DNA of 64,000 nucleotides from Parietichytrium sp. I65-24A (lineage: Eukaryota > Sar > Bigyra > Thraustochytrida > Thraustochytriidae): positions 930,001 through 994,000 of the forward strand of contig BLSF01000003.1 in NCBI GenBank assembly GCA_012862575.1, given 5' to 3'. How positions within the stretch are numbered: the first letter of the stretch is position 1; each line of letters starts with the position of its first letter. Of the stretch, positions 31,217 through 41,835 are shown piece after piece. Under the pieces are notes generated by a model. The model saw only the letters and a program-made list of their open reading frames with translations, had not been told where the DNA came from and made no database searches. The position numbers were made by a program, and so were the translations under genes.

Positions 31217-31220
<4 letters not shown>
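28183..31220 (-). CDS. TMEM63/OSCA/CSC1-family ion channel, two exons
   Basis: Exons on the minus strand are 31220..30189 and 30105..28183, giving 984 residues. TMEM63/OSCA proteins are osmotically or mechanically gated cation channels. The N-terminus has a membrane helix ([18 protein letters not shown]) and two more around residues 210-300. A cytosolic domain follows with [19 protein letters not shown] and a coiled region preceded by a Cys-rich patch ([14 protein letters not shown]). The conserved [10 protein letters not shown] and [14 protein letters not shown] lead into a multi-helix C-terminal channel domain. Residues about 117-150 are an Asn-rich insertion (codon repeat at 30821-30909) in the first cytosolic loop. 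The start at 31220 is the first ATG and directly abuts a GA repeat. Family assignment is strong; gating is inferred. Confidence 0.88.
30106..30188 (-). other. Intron of TMEM63/OSCA gene (83 nt)
   Basis: Donor GTGGTG|GTAAGT and acceptor GGCTCACAG|GATTC on the minus strand, phase 0. It joins AVDVV to [10 protein letters not shown]. Confidence 0.85.
30821..30909 (-). repeat. AAT-based codon repeat encoding Asn-Val/Ala/Gly in channel gene
   Basis: The coding strand alternates AAT with GTG, GCG and GGG codons and encodes alternating Asn with Val, Ala or Gly. It resembles the AspRS repeat (AAT with GAG/GGG) although the genes are unrelated. Confidence 0.9.

Positions 31221-31256
<36 letters not shown>
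31221..31256 (-). repeat. (GA)18 tract abutting the channel start codon
   Basis: The plus strand has 18 CT units. The transcript strand reads GAGAGAGATGGGGTCGG, so the repeat runs directly into the ATG. Confidence 0.95.
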
Positions 31257-31260
<4 letters not shown>

Positions 31261-34200
31261 GCCGTCCCCGCGTACACTCTGACGCACGCGTATGTCACCG
31301 CGTACCGCAAAATCTCCTCCCTTGGGCTAAAATGACCTCACGTAGCTCCGCCTGCGGGCGGGCGGAATGGATGCGCGCGCACCTGAGTCTAAGGGGTACT
31401 AGGCGCGTACGTGCGCATGTGCGCGCGCGTGCACGCGAATAGGAAGTGGTGGCGCGGAATGTTCCGCGAACGCGGCCGCCAGCCAGAGGATACAACAAAC
31501 GACGCAGGAGTGCCTTTGCTGCCATTGTAGAGGTCGCGGGAACCGAGAACCGGGTTTGGGTTCTTGAAGCAGCGGAACCGTGGTTCCCAAGCAGAATAAT
31601 TACCTATCTCCTCTTAACGGGACCTGGCGATTTATTTCTATTAATTATAAAAATCATAAGAAAATCTTACATTGGCTGTCAGTATGATCTTGGTGAGACA
31701 GATTAAAACCTGCAAACTACAGGTATCAATTTGTGCCTCCGGGATTGCAGAAACTCTTTTCATTTTTAGTCATATTATTAGTCTTAAAGCGCTGCCTTTT
31801 TTTCTCCCTGCTAGCAGAATTACCTATCTCCTCTTGCCCCAAACAGCTGTTTAGGTAGTTTAGGTTTGCGCAAAAGCTCACTGGAGGATGTGGAGGAGCG
31901 GCGATTTTAGATTTGTAAAATGTACAGCCTACCAAAGTGCTTTTGACTGCAACTTGTTCACGTTCTGTTCACAATGCCGCCAGCATTTTCTTGAGCTTCT
32001 AGATTCTTTCATCTCCGATTGATGAGCTTCAGAATCATCAAGGACTGAGTGTCAGTGACATTCATCGGCAATATTGGCACAGCCACGTTCCCCAGGATCT
32101 TTCATGCAGGATGCGTGACCGTTGGTATGCTGATCACAGAGACTTCGTGGTTAATTCACCCACCTTTTGCAGTCCGCATGGATCACCAACTCGTTGCTTC
32201 GCTCTTGAGATATCTTGAGATCTCCTCCTTCATCATCCCATCTTCTTCAGCCACCTTGTGCGCTTTGGAATTTGCGCCACGGACGCGACAGCAACCTCCC
32301 CTGGCCCTTCCTGAAATCAATCGAGGTTAAAGCACAATGTTGGTCGTGAGCGCATCTACTTGGATGAAACTCAGTGACTGGCATCCGACGAAACACTTCA
32401 AGCCTATGTGCAACGACTTTTCACAAACAAGTGGGACGACTCCCTTGCGGAAGGTGAGCTTGAAGCACGCTCCGCTTTCCCTTGCTTCTTCGACACTTGA
32501 AGACCTAAAGTGCGCGTCCGTTGCGGTTGCTCTGGGGAAGCTCTTTTCACTTACTCTTCCGAGTCTCTTTCATCATCACTCCATGACATCCATGGGAAGA
32601 GAAGAAGAGAAGACGAGGTGAAAGAGAGAGCATCGCACCCACACTCGGCGGCTCCAGCCGCAATACTGAGCAGCAGCACTTGGGCAGGCGTCATGGGCGG
32701 TCGTTTCATTCATTCGAACGATGGATCATGTAATCATGTATAATCATGTCGCAAAAGATGTGGGAAACGGTACCGAGTACCCACTACATTTACAATGAAC
32801 AAAAACCCCGAGGCACCCGGCTTTCCGGCATTTCCCGGCATTCGAAACAGGATTTAGCACTATACTAGGTACCGGTACACGAAACTAACTCGAACCCAAA
32901 TTCATACTCGCCTTCTCTCGCTCTTTTTCTTTTTTCCTTTTTCGTTTTCTTCCCCAAGTTCGGACGTAACGGGTCTCTCCACGTGATGTTTCTGAAGGTG
33001 CGCGAAGAAAAGCAGAATTCACTGTCAGCAAAGAGAAAAAAACAAATACCCACAGCCACCAGGGGGGCACCAGGTGCTAGCGGAAGGCATAAGTAGCGCC
33101 TAAATCGAGAGACGCGCCCCGTTACTCCCGTTCCATCTGGACAAAACAGAGTCCACAGCCGTGTGGAAAGAAGTAGTCTACTCTGCTGTCGATTAGAAAG
33201 CCAGAAAGTCAGCGCGAAAAGAATGAGTTGTCAATTTATTATACACCTAGTACAGGTAATCAATCAGTCAGTCAGTCTTGATTCACGTCAAACAAGCAAA
33301 ATTCGAAGAAAGGTGGAGTGCTTTTAGAAACCAAGAAATGAACGACGACAGAGCTGACTGTGAAGTCGATTGTGGAGGGTCTAGACAAGATAAAAGACAA
33401 GCTAAAAAGACAACCTACCCATCACATTCTCTTTCCTTGGAAATCCTTGGAGGGAAAGAAAAGTCCAAGAGTCCTCTTTGCAAGTGTGTCACTCGGCAGT
33501 CTCATCCTAAGTGAGTCAACCACGGCGCTCTGTGCACTCTGTGCACTCGGAAGACGTGTTCAGCTTGCTCAGCTTTTCCGCCGAGTCAACTCTCACCTTC
33601 AAGTTTGGCAAAAGATTGCAAGGTATGAGTAAGATTGCCCGAGTTGTCAGAGGATTTCAGAGGCTCGATACGCGAGGGTTGCAACTTAGAAATCTGGAGT
33701 TGGCCTTTCTTTCTTTCTTTCTTTTCAAAGCGTCACGGATTGCCGCGCGCACTGCTCAGGTCAGGAGACATCGATTGCAGAATTGCGAAACGTAAGGAAC
33801 CTAATGTGATGCAGACTCGTCGGCGCCGATCTCTCCGCCTGATGTCTTTCTGACACGTTTCTGACAACGAACTCTGATTCTGCAGTTCTGATTGATGGAG
33901 TGTGTCTCTCTTGATGGATTGATTTTGAGAGCGCCGGTAATTGTTTCGTATCGTGCGAGAGCTGATCAATTTGATTCTTACACAGTATCTGTGTAAAAAG
34001 TTGCTTCCAACTTTTCACTTCTCTCCGGTACTGTACTCAGTACACAGTCCACGCAAGCTTATTGTTTCTTTTCCTTCCCCGACGGCCTTGATTTCAGCGG
34101 GAAAAGTTGTCGTGCTCAAGTTTCTCAAGTTGGTGCAAGTTGAATGACTGTAAAAAGTAAAACCAAGCAACCTCGAGGGTCTCGAAGGATTCATTCTTTC

Positions 34201-36679
34201 AACCTCAAAGAAGTTCCACTACCGCTGCGCAAGTCGCATGTCAGAAGATGGAAACAACGAACAGTAGAAACGATCGGTGCATATTCCCTGGTGTATAAAA
34301 AACGAAAGATCCAACCTGCAGGAAGGTCTTATTATTGACCGCGAAAAGATAGCAAGGTTTTCATTTTGTTTTAGAAAAAAAGCTAGATTTAGAAAAGCTC
34401 GAGTGTCAAGAGTGTTGCAAGCAAACATGGCCGCGAAACAAAACAAAACGAAAAGCAGGTCCACGCACGCACATCATGTCCTCCAACACAACGACATTGA
34501 CAGCGATCGACAACATCAAACTGTCCACGCCAAGTCTCTCTCCCTCGTCCATACATCCTTACATCCTAACATTCTTACAGTGCTCTTACACAGCTCTCGC
34601 GAAGACGGAGTGGAAAGTCACGTCTTGCAGACATAGAAAAGACGAAGAGACGAGAAAGGGCAGTTGGGGGTATCAGGCACCAACCGGGGGTTAACCGGCG
34701 CGGCTATAATGCCGTATAGCACACCAGTCGGCCTACGCCATTGCAATTGCGCCCCCCTCTCCCACACACAATTGCTCTGCTTAGAAGGGCGCAGCTTTAA
34801 TTAAGATTGCTGGGAGGAGGCAGGACAACAAGGGCTTGCAGGTCTTGCAGGCCTCACTTCTAGTTGCTAGCTCATTTGTGAGCAGCTTGCCAACTGCAAC
34901 GCGCCTCACTGTTAGATTATCCGAATCGTTATTAGAGTAATTTTTATTTCTTCATAGGCCCATCTCCTCGGTTTTCGTTAAGAAGGGTGGAAAAGTAATA
35001 ATAACAGGTTGATTCTCCTGCTACACGCAAACACACGTTTGAAATGAGATGAGGTTAGTGAGAAAACATAGATTTCCCTACAATTTCGCCCTGTTGCCCA
35101 AATTTCCATTTCTTTTTTCAAGTGAAAAGCTCAAACCTTGTCACCTCTTGTCACAGTCCTCACATCCAATCGCAAAACTATTTACTTCAAAACCTTGGAC
35201 TTTGGAAACGGAATTCCTACGATCCACAACGCGATAACAGTCCGATCAGTTAGAAAAAAGTGTGTTGAGCGCGCATTCTCCATCAAACAAACAAACAGAC
35301 AAACAGAGCCACATGATCGGCGGCTTCAATTTCGCGCCGGATTTTTCTCTGGCGGTTTTGGTAAGCAAGTTCACAGTTGATGATAGTTGACGGACGAAAC
35401 AAAGCGGAGCAAAAGGCTCGTCAATCAACCAGTCAATCAATCAACAAGTAATTCATGAAACACGAGTGTCGGCCCAGTTTCCGAAAGCTCTTAGGTCCCA
35501 AATTTGTCCACTGTCTCGCGCGACAATAGACAGCCACACAGCCGCAAAGCTTAGTCTGAAGTTGCTCGAGTCCGCGGGCACTCATTTTCCTTTTTACTTT
35601 TTTTTCTGAATCAGAAAAGAATGGAACGAGGCTAGGATGCTTGAAAGATGAAATACAATCAAAGAAAGAAACATAGGTCGTGGACGATGCTGAACTCGGA
35701 CTCGGTCGTGGAGTACACTGAGCTACTTGCTCTCTATGACAACGGCCATCCTCGCGCAGCAAGACCTTCTCACCATTGCAACATTGCCGCTTGAAGTCTA
35801 CTACGACTTCTCTTTCTGCTCTTCTCCTCTTTCTCCTCCTCCTTCTCCTCTTCACAAACGAACGACAAATGATCTAAACTCTATAAGCACGGCCTTTGAC
35901 TTGGCGCTTGCGAACATGGGTCTCGAACTTTACGGAAACAGTCGAGCAATCGATTGATCGAGCGACTAGACCAAACAAAAGCAACTCTCAAAATCAGAAT
36001 CCAGAAAAGCAGAAAATACGGGCACACAACACAGCTCCGAAATCGCCTTGACACTGACTTTGAACAAAGACTTCACAGTGAGTTGCAGAGCAAGTACTAC
36101 TAGTGAGTGAAGCAAAGGGACAGCGCCGCGACAGAGGTTGGTTGGGGAAAAAGGCAGAAGCAGGGAATGTAGAAGTGTGCCCAAGTGTCTGTCTGTCACC
36201 TACCTCCTGCGTACGAGGCCATTTCTCCCTCTCTCTCTTTCTGCCTCCATTCCTGGATCCTAAAGGGCCAATGCTTTGCGTACATTTCTCTCGTGCAGCT
36301 GCACCAACAGGTGCAGCTGCTTCTACTACGAGAGATTGAGGTGCCTCACATAGTTTGGCTAAGGGAAGGCCGTGGCGGTGGCCATGTTGCAATGACAGAC
36401 CCGGAAACAGACCACCAACGAACGGTGAAAGCGAGTATGAAAGGCTCTGAACCCTCCCTGCTTGATTACTCCTGACTGTGCGCGACCTGAGCGGTCTCGA
36501 CCTGGCGCCAACTGTCGAATCGGCACTTTTCTTGGAAGATCGTGTTGTTCACGAACGGCCGCTTCGAGAGACCTGCGAACTCGACACGAGCTTTTGCGAA
36601 AAAAGCTCAGTCGATCAGAAACCTAACTCGAGCTTTCTCCGCTGTTTTTTTTTTAAACCTAAAAGTAAACCTAAGCAGG
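31257..36679. other. Gene-poor region, 5.4 kb
   Basis: No recognised gene. Plus frames at 32049..32330 and 32337..32621 look mildly protein-like but have no family match and are broken by stops. GTAC clusters lie at 32769-32780, 32868-32878 and 34026-34046. Stretches such as 34680-35000 are compositionally like other intergenic islands. The last 200 bp before 36680 is probably the MYB leader; it has a run of T followed by AAG-CAG immediately before the ATG, a possible 3' splice site. Confidence 0.45.
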
Positions 36680-37708
36680 ATGTCCTCGTGGGCAGACGCG
36701 TATCCGGAGATCTATGAGAACGAGGTGCAGTTCTCCTCTAATACATCGGATTACTCCGCGAGCATCGCCGAGGAAGAGCCTCAGCAGGGAGACCCATGGA
36801 CCGACGACATGGACACGTTGCTCCTTGGCCTCTTTGACTCGGACCAACGCGATGAGCAAGTGAGCCTGGAGGACTCCGAAGACACGGACAGTGTTGGATC
36901 CTTGCCGGGCTTCTCGGTGGAAGATCCAGACCACTTCGGCTCTGATCTCGTAATTGAATATAACACTAATAACGTTGAGGACTCCTTCCCCAACGCAGAC
37001 GAGCTGCCAGTTGCGACGGGGATCTTGCAAGTTCCCGGGGCCGCAACCACCGCTTCTCGCAAACGTAAGGCAAGTGGAGATGCAAATCCACGCGCTCTAA
37101 AGCTTTCAGCTGCTCAGGCCATGCCCATGGCCAAAGCCGGTGCCGCCCCAGTGGCATTGGCGCCTAAAATTAAGGGAGTTGCTGCCCCTCGTAAGCGTAA
37201 GAACACCTCGGACGTCGACCGCTCTGGCTCTAAAATAGTATACCGCCGCAGCTGGACCACCGAAGAGGATGACCTCTTGACCAAGCTGGTGCAAACCCAC
37301 GGCGCACAGCACTGGAGCCTGATTGCTCAGAAGATCCCAGGCAAGACCGGCAACCAGTGTTCGCAGAGGTGGCAGAAAGCTCTCGACCCATCCATAATTA
37401 AGGGCAAGTGGACTGGTGCCGAGGACGAGTCCCTAAAAAATGCCGTGGAGAAGATTGGATTTAAGTGGAAGCAGATCTCCAAGCTTATTCCCGGCAGAAC
37501 CGGAAAGCAGTGCCGCGACAGGTACACTTCCCGTCTAAACCCTGGTCTGACCCTCGGAAACTGGACTAAAAAAGAGGAACAGACCGCCCTAAAGGCTCAT
37601 CGCATCCACGGGAACAAGTGGGCGACCATCCAAAAGCTGCTTCCAAACAGGAGCTGGTACACTATCAAGTGGAAGATTCACTGCTTGCATCGCGAAGGCC
37701 AAAAGTAA
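36680..37708 (+). CDS. Three-repeat MYB transcription factor
   Basis: The 342-residue protein has an acidic Ser-rich N-terminus (TDDMDTLLLGLFDSD and a DSEDTDS run), then Lys/Arg/Ala-rich linkers (SRKRK, APRKRKN) that could serve as nuclear signals. Three MYB repeats fill the C-terminal 160 residues. They start RSWTTEEDD, GKWTGAEDE and GNWTKKEEQ and have third-helix regions PGKTGNQCSQRWQKAL, PGRTGKQCRDRYTSRL and PNRSWYTIKWKI. The DNA-binding domain is at the extreme C-terminus, whereas animal c-Myb carries it at the N-terminus. The open frame extends to 36542, but the residues before 36680 are not MYB-like, and a TTTTTTTTT...CAG stretch suggests an intron acceptor right before this ATG. It is expected to be a nuclear sequence-specific regulator. 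Confidence 0.88.
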   Translation: MSSWADAYPEIYENEVQFSSNTSDYSASIAEEEPQQGDPWTDDMDTLLLGLFDSDQRDEQVSLEDSEDTDSVGSLPGFSVEDPDHFGSDLVIEYNTNNVEDSFPNADELPVATGILQVPGAATTASRKRKASGDANPRALKLSAAQAMPMAKAGAAPVALAPKIKGVAAPRKRKNTSDVDRSGSKIVYRRSWTTEEDDLLTKLVQTHGAQHWSLIAQKIPGKTGNQCSQRWQKALDPSIIKGKWTGAEDESLKNAVEKIGFKWKQISKLIPGRTGKQCRDRYTSRLNPGLTLGNWTKKEEQTALKAHRIHGNKWATIQKLLPNRSWYTIKWKIHCLHREGQK

Positions 37709-39479
37709 ATTTGATTTACACGAGCTTCAGGTATACTTTTCCCTTTTGCGCACACTGAAGTCATGCTGCTCGACTTTGCTTATCTAAAAATTTGTTCCTT
37801 GAAAAGAATTCTGTTTTGCCATGAAAACAATTGCCACCAATCGCTGCTTTCGTGCACTATCGTTACTGAATTATGACTTTTGAAAAAAAAACTAATCGAA
37901 CTGATGCTTTTATATTATATCCTTTTCCAATTCGATAAACTCGATTATCCAAGCCAATTCACAACCAGTGCTTGCTTGCACTGTCGCCTGCTCCCTTGCA
38001 TTGAACGAAATGCAATGTTCCATAACTTTGGCTCTTTGTCGTTCCAGCTCAGTCAACCAACATCGACCCAGCAGACCCCAGCAGAACACTGTAGGTCAGC
38101 AGCACAACAGGGCCACGCTGATACTGTGTATCAATCAAGAGAAAAGAGAAGGGCTTCCCTACTGCAGACAAGTCGGGCATCAAGCGCGCGCTCCAAGCCA
38201 CATTCTCCATTCACTCTTCACTTTCGCACTATCACTCTAATCATTCTACATCCTACACCAGTCCCGGTATCATCACCACTCATACCCCCAGTTTGCGACC
38301 ACACCAAACTCGGACGTAACTGTACCCTCTGGCTACCAATTACTAAAGCCGTTGCACACGCCTGCCATTTATCTATTAAATCGACTAGTAGTAGGTCGAG
38401 AGTGTGCTTTCGAAAGCGCAGTAGAGGGGTCTTATGAACACTATGACTTGGACTAGCTATCCCAGCCGCACACTTTTGGGGACCGTGCGGAGTGCTTAGG
38501 GATAGATAGCGGTTTCCTATGCTGAAAGTTGACTTTACCGAAGACCTTTCGAGAGAAAAGCTAAGACTTAAATGGGCCTTTACGCTAGCAGTCGATCTTT
38601 CTGACAGTCGGTACGGGTCTCGTATGGAAGCATACCCTATCAGTCTGATAGATCATTACTATTCAGAGAAACGCCTCCTTTATAAGAGGTCCTACAAGTA
38701 CTGGGAGGAGCCGAATACAGTATCTTACTGCTAGCTACTAGCGCGAGAGAGAATTGGCGCACAATTGCCATTTTGTTTGTGAGGGCAGTCGCTCGCGTTC
38801 CTCTCGAGCCCACCATCCCCTACCATTAAACCTATCCACCGTAGCCGCCCATCTGCTGAGGGCAACGCTTGCCCTCTTTCACCTGCTCACCTGAGCTATC
38901 TACCATAATCTCTATCCCCTTCCTAACTCGCTCTTCCTGCTCGCTGCACACACGTCGCACAATGCTACCCATTCGATTAGCTACCATCTACTATCTTCGC
39001 TATGCACTCATTAAGCGGGAGGCTAAGGGCGGTGGGTGCTATGATTTCGCATAGGTACGCGGGAGAGGAGCGCAGTAAGAAGGGCAAGGTGTCCGCGCGG
39101 GAAGAAAAAAAGTGTCCTCGCCAGCTGCGGGGAGCAGGGGGACGAGTTAGTTACCGTGGTGCGTGGTGCAGAGTGTGTGAGCGCTCGCCAACCTGCTCAA
39201 AACTTAAGAGGAGGAGACAAAAAACAAAAAAAAAAAAAAAGCGTGTGTGCTTGACGAGGGCGACACATTTTGCACGCTTTTTTTTAACGCTTCACCTCAC
39301 GTGGTCCTCCTTGTTGTTGTTGTTCTTCTTCTTCTGCGGAGAGCACGTAGGTGTGGGGAGGTGTGGGGACAGGAGGAGTTGTTGTGTGTGTTAGGGCGAG
39401 GAAGACAGAGGTGAAGATTGGGGCAGGCGAGGAAGAGTAGATAAAGAACAGTGTGAGAAAAAAGCAGGTACGAGGAAAA
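37709..39479. other. Intergenic between three-repeat MYB and GRK
   Basis: No gene recognised. A 185-codon plus frame at 37880..38437 has no family features. From about 38290 to 39050 the DNA is rich in CTAG/GCTAGC words; it shares TACGCTAGCAGTC with 18475. A shared 12-mer lies at 39109-39120 and a poly-A run at 39222-39240. Confidence 0.45.
39109..39120 (+). promoter_or_regulatory. Shared 12-mer AAAGTGTCCTCG (site 3)
   Basis: Exact match to the copies at 18983..18994 (minus) and 25322..25333. It is about 359 bp upstream of the GRK-like kinase start. Confidence 0.5.
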
Positions 39480-41525
39480 ATGGGTTGCACATGCTCGAGC
39501 CCGGTAGACAGGACGACGGAAGAGGATTTGGTGGGAGGAGTGGGGCGAACGCTGCAGCAAGTGAAGGCGGGGGACATTCCGGCAGAGCGCGATGCGATGG
39601 TGGCTTTGGAGTTGGCGGCATCGCGGAAGACGATCTACAGGAAGCGCATGCGCGCGTTCAAGCCGAACGGGGATCTTGATTACAGCAAGAGCGTGACGCA
39701 GTTGCATTTGCGCAATCTGCTGGACGAGCCAGTCGGGAGGTTTTACCTGAAAGAGTTTGCACAGGAGAAAAAGTTCCCGGAAATGATGGATCTGGTGGAG
39801 GCTTGGGTGAAGATTCAGCACCTCAAGTCCCACAAGGAACTGTCCTTGGAGACAGTCATGCGCATTTCTGAGCAAGAAGACAAAGCCGCGGAGGCCGTCA
39901 CCAGGAAAACGATATCAAGTGCCGGTTCCGGGGATACTGCCGACAACGAGGCAGAAACTGGAGTCCGCGCGCTTCCCGACAGCACCGACGAGGAGGGGGA
40001 GAAAATGTATGGCTACCCGATCGAGTATCCGTCCGACGAGGAGATTCTCGAGATGGCAACGGAGGTCCTGCAGACATTCCTCAAGCCGGACAGCAAGAGA
40101 AGCTTGGAGAAGTACGTCGACCAGAACCTGATCAAGACCGTGTGCAGCAACGCTGAACACTCGATCTCCTGCCAGGAATCCGAAGCGCTGCGCCACAAGG
40201 TGTTTGTGCAGCTCCAAAATGTCATTTTCATGCGTCTCTTGGACGGCGAGTATCATACCAAATTCCGTGAGCATTCGGAGTACAAGCGATACAAACTCAA
40301 GTACCAGCGGTGCTACAACACTATCAGCCACCGCGATTTCGACTTCATGTCGACGCTCGGAAAGGGCTCGTTTGGTCGAGTGCTGAGGGTACGTAAACGC
40401 ACTACTGGCAACCAGTTTGCGCTTAAGGTGATGAGCAAGAAGAAGATCTTATCTGGGGCAGAGTCCACCGAGCAGGTCACAATTGAGCGCCATGTCCTCG
40501 TTGTTTGCAACAGTCCCGCAGTCGTCAGGGTTGAGTTTGCTTTTCAAACCAGTCGCGCTCTCTTTCTTGCACTTCAGTTATTGGAGGGCGGCACCCTGGT
40601 GGACGCGATGAAGTCCAACCCCACTGGTGTTCTGACCGTTGACCAGACCCGCTTTATTACGGCTCAGATGGTTCTTGGCTTGGAGCACCTTCATAAGCAC
40701 GGAATTCTGTACAGGGACCTCAAGCCTGTGAATGTCATGCTTGATCGTAAAGGCAATGCAGTGTTAACAGACATGGGCCTTGCCGCCAAATTTCGTGACT
40801 CAAAGTTTCCAAAGGAAGAGGGCGGGATCTCCAGCAGTGGCAGCCGCCTGGTGCGACGCAAGTCTATGACCAAGCTCAAGCCAGAAGAACTCAAGTGTGT
40901 TGGGACGTACGGCTATCGTGCCCCTGAGGTTCTCAACTGCAGCGAGACAAAAGCAGGATATGATGAGGTTATTGACTATTGGGCTCTTGGAGTGACAGTG
41001 TTCTTTCTGATGTACTCCCGGCTTCCGTTCTCAAAGAAGGCTGGTCGTAAGAGTCTGCTCGGCGCTCAACTGAACCCGAAGGATCAGGAGAAACGGATGC
41101 AAAAGGACCCGCTTAACCTTCCACGTGAAATGGATGATAACGCACGCCAGTTTGTGGAGGATCTTTTGCAATTGGATCCTAAGCAACGCCTTGGGGCAGA
41201 TATTGATAAAGTTAAGGCACACCCATTCTTTGAAGGAATCGAGTGGGACCGTCTCGAGCGACGCGAAATAAAGCCAGTGTTCAAACCGCGAGTGGCCAAA
41301 CGCGATCCAAATGAAAAGCCTGCTTACGAGGGACTCATGGAAGCTATGCAGCAGTTTACACAGGACAACGTTTTGGAGTTGTTTGGTGGCGAAAATGAGA
41401 TGAACGACGAGTACACGCATGTGAACAGGAAGGACCAGCGTCTGTTCCGTGAGTGGGAGTTTATCCCTGACGCACTCCTGGAGCCGGACTGGAAGCTGTG
41501 TGGCGAAGACATTTCGTTTGACTAA
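39480..41525 (+). CDS. GRK-like kinase: RGS domain plus AGC kinase
   Basis: The 681-residue protein has the architecture of G-protein-coupled receptor kinases, which phosphorylate activated receptors at the membrane. It begins MGCTCSS; Gly2 with Cys3 and Cys5 is a typical myristoylation/palmitoylation signal. Residues about 75-265 form a split RGS-type helical domain (GRFYLKEFAQEKKF, SLEKYVDQNLIKTV, VFVQLQNVIFMRLLD). The kinase (about 284-585) has GKGSFGRV, FALKVMSKKKI, YRDLKPVNVML and TDMGLAAKF. Animal GRKs have DLG rather than DFG here; this protein has DMG. The AGC-type tail (KPVFKPRV, FGGENEM) follows. An activation-loop insert GGISSSGSRLVRRKS is Ser-rich. Upstream in-frame codons lack an ATG. 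The RIC8-like gene lies about 3.4 kb downstream. Strong for RGS-AGC architecture. Confidence 0.9.
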   Translation: MGCTCSSPVDRTTEEDLVGGVGRTLQQVKAGDIPAERDAMVALELAASRKTIYRKRMRAFKPNGDLDYSKSVTQLHLRNLLDEPVGRFYLKEFAQEKKFPEMMDLVEAWVKIQHLKSHKELSLETVMRISEQEDKAAEAVTRKTISSAGSGDTADNEAETGVRALPDSTDEEGEKMYGYPIEYPSDEEILEMATEVLQTFLKPDSKRSLEKYVDQNLIKTVCSNAEHSISCQESEALRHKVFVQLQNVIFMRLLDGEYHTKFREHSEYKRYKLKYQRCYNTISHRDFDFMSTLGKGSFGRVLRVRKRTTGNQFALKVMSKKKILSGAESTEQVTIERHVLVVCNSPAVVRVEFAFQTSRALFLALQLLEGGTLVDAMKSNPTGVLTVDQTRFITAQMVLGLEHLHKHGILYRDLKPVNVMLDRKGNAVLTDMGLAAKFRDSKFPKEEGGISSSGSRLVRRKSMTKLKPEELKCVGTYGYRAPEVLNCSETKAGYDEVIDYWALGVTVFFLMYSRLPFSKKAGRKSLLGAQLNPKDQEKRMQKDPLNLPREMDDNARQFVEDLLQLDPKQRLGADIDKVKAHPFFEGIEWDRLERREIKPVFKPRVAKRDPNEKPAYEGLMEAMQQFTQDNVLELFGGENEMNDEYTHVNRKDQRLFREWEFIPDALLEPDWKLCGEDISFD

Positions 41526-41835
41526 ACTTTGGAGCTTTTCTCAAGCAAGCGCGAACACCAATTGAAAATTAAGCCTACCCACGTTGTTGTAAGTACCGAC
41601 CAGCACTCGATTGCGTTGATTGAACAAATCCTTTTGTGGTAGCAGGGCATCTGATATCAAGGCCACGCGGACGTCCCAGCATTACATAATACTATTTTAC
41701 ATGCTAAACCAACCGGTACTCGGTAAGAAAATAGAAAATTTACAGCTCGTTTTCATGGCCAGACGCAACATAAATAAATATACCTCAATGATAATTTGAG
41801 CTTCAACAGCTCGTGTATCTCGTCCCAATTTTTCT
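41526..41835. other. 3'-3' intergenic region
   Basis: It holds the 3' end of the GRK gene, a GTAC cluster at 41712-41725 and AT-rich DNA. In other frames of the minus strand, open reading continues from the 41836 gene toward 41753, so the 3' end of that gene may lie here. Confidence 0.5.
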
